From positions 1-64,000 of the forward strand of contig NZ_VWXI01000014.1 of the NCBI RefSeq assembly GCF_011752525.1: 64,000 bases of DNA, in the 5' to 3' direction. The DNA comes from Pantoea sp. Cy-639 (GTDB taxonomy: Bacteria > Pseudomonadota > Gammaproteobacteria > Pseudomonadales > Pseudomonadaceae). How positions within the stretch are numbered: the stretch's first letter is position 1; each line of letters starts with the position of its first letter. Position numbers and translations under genes: made by a program. The notes beneath the pieces are model-generated. The model saw only the letters and a list, made by a program, of their open reading frames with translations, was not told where the DNA came from and made no database searches. Of the stretch, positions 19,925 through 26,250 are shown piece by piece.

Positions 19925-19954
19925 CATGCCCTCAGCCTATGGCTGAAGGGCATG
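19925..19954. repeat. Hairpin between peptide gene and LysR gene
   Basis: Inverted repeat with arms CATGCCCTCAGCC and GGCTGAAGGGCATG, three-base loop and one bulged A. It lies 35 bases after the stop of the 51-residue peptide and could end that transcript, but there is no T-run after it, so Rho-independent termination is doubtful; an mRNA-stabilising or regulatory role is possible. Confidence 0.55.
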
Positions 19955-20094
19955 CTGCATAAGGGGCGTACAACAGGAAAAATATACCCAGGCCATAGGC
20001 AAATCCTCATTCAAGCAGCCGCCGCGTACTCCCATGTCAAGGTAAAGTGACGGAAAAACTGCAAGGCGCCGCAAGCAGCGCCAACGAGGTGTCC

Positions 20095-21000
20095 GTGGCT
20101 TCCTACACCCTGCGTCAACTCAAGTACTTCGTCACCACCGTCGAAGCCGGTAGCGTCGCCGAGGCTTCGCGCCAGCTGTACATCGCCCAGCCCTCGATCT
20201 CCACGGCGATCAAGAGCCTGGAGGAGAGCTTCGGCGTGCAACTGTTCATTCGCCATCATGCCCAGGGTGTGTCGCTGACCCCTAGTGGCAAGCGGTTCTA
20301 CGCCAAGACCAAGGCGCTGCTGCAGATGAGCCACGAGTTCGAGCAGAACGCCCTGGCCGACAACGACACCGTGGCTGGGCAGATCGATATCGGTTGCTTC
20401 GAGACTGTCGCCCCGCTGTACCTGCCACGCCTGATCGCCGGCTTTCGCGAGCGTTACCCCGGGGTCGACATCCGCTTGCGTGACGGCGAGCAGCAGGAAC
20501 TGATCCAGGGCCTGACCGCCGGCACCTTCGACCTGGCGTTCCTGTATGACCATGACCTGGATGGCACCATCGAGACCGAGCCGCTGATGCCGGCGCAGAA
20601 ACCCTACGTGTTGCTGCCGGAGAAACACCGCTTCGCCGGTCAGGCCCAGGTGTCGCTGCGCGACCTGTGCCCGGAGCCAATGATCCTGCTCGACGTGGCG
20701 CCGAGCCGTACCTATTTCGTCAGCCTGTTCAACGAACTGGGGCTGACCCCGAACATCGTCTTCAGCTCGCCGTCGATCGAGATGGTGCGTGGCATGGTTG
20801 GCCAGGGCTTCGGCTTCTCGCTGCTGGTCACCCGGCCTCATTCCCCATACACCTACGATGGCCAGCGCCTGGCGATGCTCGACATCGCCGAGCCGGTGGC
20901 ACTGTCGGGGCTGGCGGCAGCGCACCTGCGGCGGGTGCAGTTGACCAAGCCGGCGCAGCTGTTCGTGGAGTTCTGCCGGGAGGAACTGGCGCGCCTGTAG
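20095..21000 (+). CDS. LysR-family transcriptional regulator
   Basis: About 301 residues: N-terminal winged helix (MASYTLRQLKYFVTTVEAGSVAEASRQLYIAQPSIS within the first 40) and a periplasmic-binding-like effector domain. The GTG at 20095 has GAGG five bases upstream and gives a typical LysR start; an in-frame GTG at 20047 would add 16 residues. No obvious divergent target gene: the peptide genes lie upstream on the same strand, so it may be autonomous or regulate distant genes. Confidence 0.9.
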   Translation: MASYTLRQLKYFVTTVEAGSVAEASRQLYIAQPSISTAIKSLEESFGVQLFIRHHAQGVSLTPSGKRFYAKTKALLQMSHEFEQNALADNDTVAGQIDIGCFETVAPLYLPRLIAGFRERYPGVDIRLRDGEQQELIQGLTAGTFDLAFLYDHDLDGTIETEPLMPAQKPYVLLPEKHRFAGQAQVSLRDLCPEPMILLDVAPSRTYFVSLFNELGLTPNIVFSSPSIEMVRGMVGQGFGFSLLVTRPHSPYTYDGQRLAMLDIAEPVALSGLAAAHLRRVQLTKPAQLFVEFCREELARL

Positions 21001-21021
21001 ACCTGCCGCCGCTGTCCCGGC

Positions 21022-21975
21022 ATGATGCCGGCCATGACCCGCTTATCTTCCCTGAGCGCCTTGCGCCGCGGCCTGCGCGCTGACGGCGAACAGCTGTTGT
21101 GGCTGCGCTGCCAGACGCCTTGCCATTGGCCCTCGACCCTGGCCTTTCTCGCCGCACGGTGTATCCCCGGTCTCGAAACCTGTGTGGACGGCACTTACCG
21201 GCGCAGCGTGGTGTTCGCTGGGCATCACGGCGTATTGTCGGCCCGGCCAGTCCGGGAAAGCTGGCTACAGGTGCGTGTGCGCGGCCTGCCTGCCCATGCT
21301 CTGCCTGGCCTGATCGCACGGTTGCGCCGGGTCTTCGACCTGGATGCCCAGCCGGCCTTGATCGCTGCGGCGCTGGCACGCGATCCGCTGATGGCACGTT
21401 TGCTCCAGGCCCGTCCGGGCTTGCGCGTGCCACAGGGTTGGGAGGCCTGCGAGCAGGCCATGCGCACGGTGCTCGGCCAACAGATCAGCGTGGCTGGGGC
21501 GATGACCCTGGCAGGCCGCCTGGTGGCGCGCCATGGCCAGGCGCTGGGCCTGGACGCCGCGCCCCTGATGCATGTGTTTCCCCAGGCTGCAGTGCTGGCC
21601 GAGGCCGAGTTGCAGGGGCTGGGCATGCCCCGCGCCCGGGCGGCGACCTTGTCGACCCTGGCCCGGGCATTGCTCGAGCAACCGGACCTGCTGCGCCCAG
21701 GCCAACCCTTGGCCCAGGCCCTGACACGGCTATGCGGGCTCAAGGGCATCGGTCCCTGGAGCGCGCAATACCTGGCCTTGCGCCAGCTCGGTGCCGGTGA
21801 CGCGCTGCCGCTGGGCGATGTGGCGCTGGTCAAGGCCCTGCGCCTGCTGGAGGGGCCAGAGGTGCAACTGGCCGAACGTTCACTGGCCTGGCGGCCATGG
21901 CGTGCCTATGCCGCGCAGCACCTGTGGGCCTCGCTGGCCGATCTCAGCCCGACTGGCGCCAGCTCACCTCGCTGA
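21022..21975 (+). CDS. alkA: AlkA-type DNA-3-methyladenine glycosylase II
   Basis: Up to 317 residues. It excises alkylated bases as the first step of base-excision repair. The C-terminal HhH-GPD domain shows EACEQAMRTVLGQQISVAGA, the helix-hairpin-helix LCGLKGIGPWSAQYLALR and a following PLGDVAL whose Asp is in the catalytic position. The N-terminal part carries an AlkA-N-like segment (YRRSVVF). ATG 21022 or 21034 both lack a clear ribosome site. Its 3' end overlaps the convergent small gene by 32 bases. No ada gene adjoins it. Confidence 0.85.
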   Translation: MMPAMTRLSSLSALRRGLRADGEQLLWLRCQTPCHWPSTLAFLAARCIPGLETCVDGTYRRSVVFAGHHGVLSARPVRESWLQVRVRGLPAHALPGLIARLRRVFDLDAQPALIAAALARDPLMARLLQARPGLRVPQGWEACEQAMRTVLGQQISVAGAMTLAGRLVARHGQALGLDAAPLMHVFPQAAVLAEAELQGLGMPRARAATLSTLARALLEQPDLLRPGQPLAQALTRLCGLKGIGPWSAQYLALRQLGAGDALPLGDVALVKALRLLEGPEVQLAERSLAWRPWRAYAAQHLWASLADLSPTGASSPR

Positions 21976-22171
21976 TGCCATAACGCTCGGCCATCGGCTT
22001 GCTCATCTTGCGCACGTGCTCGCGTCCGTAGCGGCCGATACGGCCGACACCGGCATCGCAGCTGGCCCAGTGCCAGGCTTCGGCGTTGTCCATGCGCTCG
22101 GCACGAATGATGAACGACTTGGGCTGGCCATGCAGCGCGTAGTCGATCACGTAGAGTTTGGCGTCGATCAT
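21944..22171 (-). CDS. Small conserved Pseudomonas protein (DUF6555-like)
   Basis: A 75-residue soluble protein (MIDAKLYVIDYALHGQPKSFIIRAE; contains AWHWASCDAGVG and GREHVRKMSKPMAERYG). It resembles the short Pseudomonas-restricted family I recall as DUF6555; function unknown. The codon pattern and compact, well-mixed composition support a real gene despite its 32-base overlap with alkA on the other strand. Confidence 0.7.
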   Translation of the reverse strand: MIDAKLYVIDYALHGQPKSFIIRAERMDNAEAWHWASCDAGVGRIGRYGREHVRKMSKPMAERYGISEVSWRQSG

Positions 22172-22470
22172 GCAGTCCTCGCATCCTTGAACATGACATG
22201 TGGATGGGAGTGGTGCGGGGCGGGAAAAGTTTGAAAAAAATGCGCGACAGGGGATCTGCGGCCTGGTTTAGACCATTGGTCGGCGCAGTGGTGTCGCCAG
22301 TCGAACAGCCCTCGCCGCGAACGGGTCTTCAGCTAAGGTGCCATGGGTATTCCCCGTGATTGCCCAGGCGAATGGACTGGCGCCCAGGCATGGGCAATAT
22401 CAATTGGCACCGTGCCCTGCAAGGGCGTAATCACCCATGACAGGCCATCCAGGAAAGAGAGGGTCATACC

Positions 22471-22731
22471 ATGTCGTTGATAGGTGTTTCGCTGCTGGAG
22501 ATGCGGCAGATGATAGAGCAGGCCTGCCTGCCGGATCGTTGCGAGGTCAGTTGTGCGGATGGCGAAAGCCTCACCATCCGCCTCGGCCAGGGCCAGACGT
22601 TGGATGAATGCCTGACCGTGACCGGCGTCCCGCTCGCCAGCCTCAACAGTTGCCGCGACCTCGTGGGGCTGGTGGCGCAGCTCAAGGAGCAGCGTCACGC
22701 CCTGCCCAGCGTGCTCAAGGCGATCGCCTGA
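22471..22731 (+). CDS. DUF1652 family protein
   Basis: An 86-residue protein starting MSLIGVSLLEMRQMIEQACLP, with CEVSCADGESLTIRLG and a C-terminal LVAQLKEQ segment. This is the pattern of DUF1652, a small family almost confined to Pseudomonas, function unknown. GAGAGGG precedes the ATG by eight bases. The roughly 300-base region upstream probably holds its promoter. Confidence 0.88.
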   Translation: MSLIGVSLLEMRQMIEQACLPDRCEVSCADGESLTIRLGQGQTLDECLTVTGVPLASLNSCRDLVGLVAQLKEQRHALPSVLKAIA

Positions 22732-22765
22732 AGGTTGTCGCCAGGCCAGGGCGGCGCCGAGCGAT

Positions 22766-23053
22766 TCACTGCAGTTCGAGCAGCAGGTTGATGCCGCCGT
22801 CGCCGCATTTGACGTGGTCGCGCACGACCCCCTGATAGCTGCGTCCCTCCCAGGTGAAGGCAACGCTGTGGGCGCGGTCCACCTTGCCGGGCAAGGGTGG
22901 CTCGATATGCAGACGCAGGGCCGGGCGGCCCTGCAGGCTGAGCGCGGCGAGCTGGACCAGGCATTCGGCACGCTGGGCCACGGGGCCGAACAGGGTGTCA
23001 CGGACGAAGTCCAGCTCCAGGCAGGCGCAGGGCGCGCGGCATGACATGCGCAT
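22766..23053 (-). CDS. Conserved hypothetical protein
   Basis: A 95-residue protein, unrecognised. It has three cysteines near the N-terminus (MRMSCRAPCACLELDF), then beta-strand-like segments (LRLHIEPPLPGKVDRAHSVAF, SYQGVVRDHVKCGDGGINLLLEL). GGAG lies ahead of the ATG. It converges on the DUF1652 gene and is divergent from the YcaO gene. Confidence 0.65.
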   Translation of the reverse strand: MRMSCRAPCACLELDFVRDTLFGPVAQRAECLVQLAALSLQGRPALRLHIEPPLPGKVDRAHSVAFTWEGRSYQGVVRDHVKCGDGGINLLLELQ

Positions 23054-23246
23054 GGGAAGGCTCCAGGCGTGCGGGGTGGAGGGTTGTCAATCATTGGAAG
23101 CCTACAGGCCGATTGCGTTCATATTATTTCAATGCCATTTCGGCATGCCGCCGGCCCCGACGGCAGGCCAGCCAACACTTCCCGGTAAAAATCCCGGATA
23201 ATGCCGGCCATTTCTTCGTTCCCGCCCGTTTCTGGTACCCCTGCGC

Positions 23247-25445
23247 ATGGAAATCAAGGTCAATTTTCTCGACAACCTCCGTCTCGAGGCCAAGTTCGAC
23301 GACTTCACGGTGATCGCCGACCAGCCGATCCGCTACAAGGGCGACGGCTCGGCCCCGGGGCCGTTCGACTACTTCCTGGCGTCCTCGGCATTGTGCGCGG
23401 CGTACTTCGTCAAGCTGTACTGCCAGACCCGCGACATCCCCACCGAGAACATCCGCCTGTCGCAGAACAACATCGTCGACCCGGAGAATCGCTACAACCA
23501 GATCTTCAAGATCCAGGTCGAGCTGCCGGAAGACATCAGCGAGAAGGACCGCCAGGGCATCCTGCGCTCCATCGACCGCTGCACGGTGAAAAAGGTGGTG
23601 CAGACCGGCCCCGAGTTCGTCATCGAGCAGGTCGACAACCTCGATGCCGACGCCCAGGCGCTGCTGATGCCGGTGTCGGACAGCAGCACCTGCATCCCCG
23701 GCAAGGACCTGCCGCTGGAGCAGACCATCGCCAACATGTCGGCGATTCTCGCCGGGCTGGGGATGAAGATCGAGATCGCCTCGTGGCGCAACATCGTGCC
23801 CAATGTCTGGTCGCTGCATGTGCGCGACGCGCAGTCGCCGATGTGCTTCACCAACGGCAAGGGCGCGACCAAGGAGGCCGCGCTGGCCTCGGCGCTGGGC
23901 GAGTTCATCGAGCGCCTGAACTGCAACTTCTTCTACAACGACCAGTTCTGGGGCGAGGAGCTGGCCAACGCGCCGTTCGTGCATTACCCGGACGAGCAGT
24001 GGTTCAAGCCGGGCGCCAAGGATGCGCTGCCGGACGAGATCCTCGATCCGTACTGCCTGGAGATCTACAACCCGGATGGCGAACTGCGCGGTTCGCACCT
24101 GTACGACACCAACTCGGGCAACACCGCGCGGGGCATCTGTTCGCTGCCGTTCGTGCGCCAGTCGGACGGTGAGACGGTGTACTTCCCGTCCAACCTGATC
24201 GAGAACCTGTTCCTGAGCAACGGCATGAGCGCCGGCAACACCCTGGCCGAGGCGCAGGTGCAGTGCCTGTCGGAGATCTTCGAGCGGGCGGTCAAGCGCG
24301 AGATTCTAGAAGGCGAGCTGTGCCTGCCGGACGTGCCCCAGGAGGTGCTGGCCAAGTACCCGGGCATCGTCGCCGGTATCCAGGGCCTGGAGGAGCAAGG
24401 CTTCCCGGTACTGGTCAAGGACGCGTCGCTGGGCGGCGAGTTCCCGGTGATGTGCGTGACCCTGATGAACCCGCGTACCGGCGGCGTGTTCGCCTCGTTC
24501 GGCGCCCACCCAAGCTTCGAGGTGGCGCTGGAGCGCAGCCTGACCGAACTGCTCCAGGGCCGTAGCTTCGAGGGTCTGAACGACCTGCCGCAGCCGACCT
24601 TCGAAAGCCACGCGCTGACCGAACCGAACAACTTCGTCGAGCACTTCATCGACTCCAGCGGCGTGGTGTCGTGGCGTTTCTTCAGCGCCAAGGCCGACTT
24701 CGAGTTCGTCGAGTGGGACTTCTCGGGTCATGGCCAGGACTCCAACGTACAGGAGGCGCAGACCCTGTTCGGCATCCTCGAGGCGCTGGACAAGGAAGTG
24801 TACATGGCGGTGTACGACGATCTCGGCGCCACCGCCTGCCGCATCCTGGTGCCGGGCTACTCGGAGATCTACCCGGTGGAGGACCTGATCTGGGACAACA
24901 CCAACCGCGCGCTGACCTTCCGCGCCGATATCCTCAACCTGCATAGCCTCGAGCCGCGTGCACTGAAGATGCTGCTCAAGCGTCTGGACAACTGCGAGGT
25001 GGACGATTACACCACCATCACCACGTTGATCGGCGTCGAGTTCGACGACAACACCGTATGGGGGCAACTGACCATTCTTGAGTTGAAGCTGCTGATCAAC
25101 CTGGCGTTGCAGCGCTTCGACGAGGCCAAGGAACTGGTCGAGGCGTTCTTGCAGTTCAACGACAACACGGTCGAGCGCGGGCTGTTCTACCAGGCGCTGA
25201 ACGTGGTGCTGGAAGTGGTGCTGGACGACGATCTGGAGATGGCCGACTACGAGTTCAACTTCCGTCGCATGTTCGGCAACGAACGGATGGACGCGGTACT
25301 TGGCTCGGTCGAGGGCAGCGTGCGCTTCCATGGGCTGACGCCGACCAGCCTGAAACTCGAAGGGCTGGACCGCCATCTGCGCCTGGTCGAGAGCTACAAG
25401 AAGCTGCATGCGGCACGGGCACGGGCGGCTGGGATCTCGATCTGA
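23247..25445 (+). CDS. ycaO: OsmC-YcaO fusion protein
   Basis: A 732-residue protein. Residues 1 to about 140 form an OsmC-like domain (MEIKVNFLDNLRLEAKFDDF, PFDYFLASSALCAAYFVKLYC), the middle is a YcaO ATP-grasp-like domain aligned along its length with E. coli YcaO (NVWSLHVRD, CFTNGKGATKEAALASALGE, GNTARGICSLPF, NGMSAGNTLAEA, SFGAHPSFEVALERSLTELLQGR), and the C-terminal 170 residues are helical repeats as in E. coli. E. coli YcaO is tied to beta-methylthiolation of ribosomal protein S12 with RimO; other YcaO proteins make azolines or thioamides in peptides. A strong terminator follows, separating it from the small peptide genes. Confidence 0.93.
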   Translation: MEIKVNFLDNLRLEAKFDDFTVIADQPIRYKGDGSAPGPFDYFLASSALCAAYFVKLYCQTRDIPTENIRLSQNNIVDPENRYNQIFKIQVELPEDISEKDRQGILRSIDRCTVKKVVQTGPEFVIEQVDNLDADAQALLMPVSDSSTCIPGKDLPLEQTIANMSAILAGLGMKIEIASWRNIVPNVWSLHVRDAQSPMCFTNGKGATKEAALASALGEFIERLNCNFFYNDQFWGEELANAPFVHYPDEQWFKPGAKDALPDEILDPYCLEIYNPDGELRGSHLYDTNSGNTARGICSLPFVRQSDGETVYFPSNLIENLFLSNGMSAGNTLAEAQVQCLSEIFERAVKREILEGELCLPDVPQEVLAKYPGIVAGIQGLEEQGFPVLVKDASLGGEFPVMCVTLMNPRTGGVFASFGAHPSFEVALERSLTELLQGRSFEGLNDLPQPTFESHALTEPNNFVEHFIDSSGVVSWRFFSAKADFEFVEWDFSGHGQDSNVQEAQTLFGILEALDKEVYMAVYDDLGATACRILVPGYSEIYPVEDLIWDNTNRALTFRADILNLHSLEPRALKMLLKRLDNCEVDDYTTITTLIGVEFDDNTVWGQLTILELKLLINLALQRFDEAKELVEAFLQFNDNTVERGLFYQALNVVLEVVLDDDLEMADYEFNFRRMFGNERMDAVLGSVEGSVRFHGLTPTSLKLEGLDRHLRLVESYKKLHAARARAAGISI

Positions 25446-25468
25446 GCGCCGCTGTGACGTTGTCGTGA

Positions 25469-25500
25469 CGAAAGGGCCGCTTTGCGGCCCTTTCGTTTTT
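25469..25500 (+). terminator. Rho-independent terminator after ycaO
   Basis: Perfect 12-base arms (CGAAAGGGCCGC / GCGGCCCTTTCG) with a TTT loop, followed by TTTTT. It lies 24 bases after the ycaO stop. Confidence 0.95.
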
Positions 25501-25695
25501 GCTGGAATTGCGCATTTGGATGAGCAGTGGAGATGATGCTATCCGCATGAGCGCGACGCCAGGTCACACTGGCGCAAATGCTGGCGTTGGTCTTTGATGT
25601 GCGGGCCCATGGCTGACTTGCGGGTCACGCCGGGGAGGGAGCCGCGCCTTCGTCAGGACACGGACCGTTATCGCTGCACGACCAAGGAGGTCATG

Positions 25696-25839
25696 ATGAA
25701 AACCAGAGGGTTGGCGGTTTCACTGCTGCTGTGGCTGTATTCGTTGGCGGCGCAGGCCGATTGCGCGGTGCTGGGGCCTTGGGAAGACCCGTGCGCTGGC
25801 GCGGTGCTGGGGCCTACCACTTGCGTATGTGAGCGCTGA
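25696..25839 (+). CDS. Four-cysteine secreted peptide A, unknown
   Basis: A 47-residue product. The signal peptide ends SLAAQA; the mature part of about 26 residues is DCAVLGPWEDPCAGAV followed by LGPTTCVCER, with four cysteines and the pentapeptide AVLGP twice. AGGAGG lies five bases before this ATG (an ATG one codon earlier is too close). Its neighbour at 25883 encodes a clear paralogue. It follows a terminator, so it has its own promoter. Probably exported and either disulfide-linked or post-translationally modified; no known family recognised. Confidence 0.8.
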   Translation: MKTRGLAVSLLLWLYSLAAQADCAVLGPWEDPCAGAVLGPTTCVCER

Positions 25840-25882
25840 AACACCCAATTGACAGGGATCGATAGATCAACAGGAGGTTACT

Positions 25883-26020
25883 TTGAAAAAGATGATGTTC
25901 GCGGTATTGCTGATGTGGGGCTTCTCCGTGACCGCCCAGGCTTCGTGCCCGGTGTTCGGGCCGTCCAAGGACCCATGCGCAGGTCCGGTATTCGGGCCAT
26001 CGACCTGCGAGTGCCCTTGA
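25883..26020 (+). CDS. Four-cysteine secreted peptide B, unknown
   Basis: A 45-residue product read from a TTG start with AGGAGG five bases upstream; an internal ATG three codons on is too far from that site. The signal peptide ends SVTAQA; the mature part is SCPVFGPSKDPCAGPV followed by FGPSTCECP. It matches peptide A at 15 of 23 core positions, including all four cysteines and DPCAG. Where A has AVLGP twice, B has PVFGP twice. It lies 43 bases after A in the same transcript, which ends at the terminator at 26046. Confidence 0.8.
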   Translation: MKKMMFAVLLMWGFSVTAQASCPVFGPSKDPCAGPVFGPSTCECP

Positions 26021-26045
26021 TACGGGGACGCATGCTCTGTGCTGG

Positions 26046-26069
26046 AAGGGCCGCTTGGCGGCCCTTTTT
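26046..26069 (+). terminator. Rho-independent terminator after peptide B
   Basis: Arms AAGGGCCGC and GCGGCCCTT with loop TTG, followed by TTT (five T in a row counting the stem). It closes the two-peptide transcript 25 bases after peptide B and nearly duplicates the stem after ycaO. Confidence 0.9.
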
Positions 26070-26250
26070 GCTGTCTGCCTGCCGGACTTGGCGTACGTCT
26101 GGCCCGTGCGCGCCTGGCGCCGAGCGGTAGTGCCTGGCGCTGGCGGCGTTTGCCGGCGTGCACTAGCGTTTAGCCATGCAGCCTGGGTCTTGAGCCTCTG
26201 CCTGTTCGGGCTGCCAGTGACCTACCCACCACGCGGAGCCAACGGAGATC

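Noticed and set aside
23247..25445. YcaO as a dedicated peptide-antibiotic cyclodehydratase
   Set aside because: Sequence follows the housekeeping E. coli YcaO along its full length; kept only as a speculative neighbour of the peptide genes.
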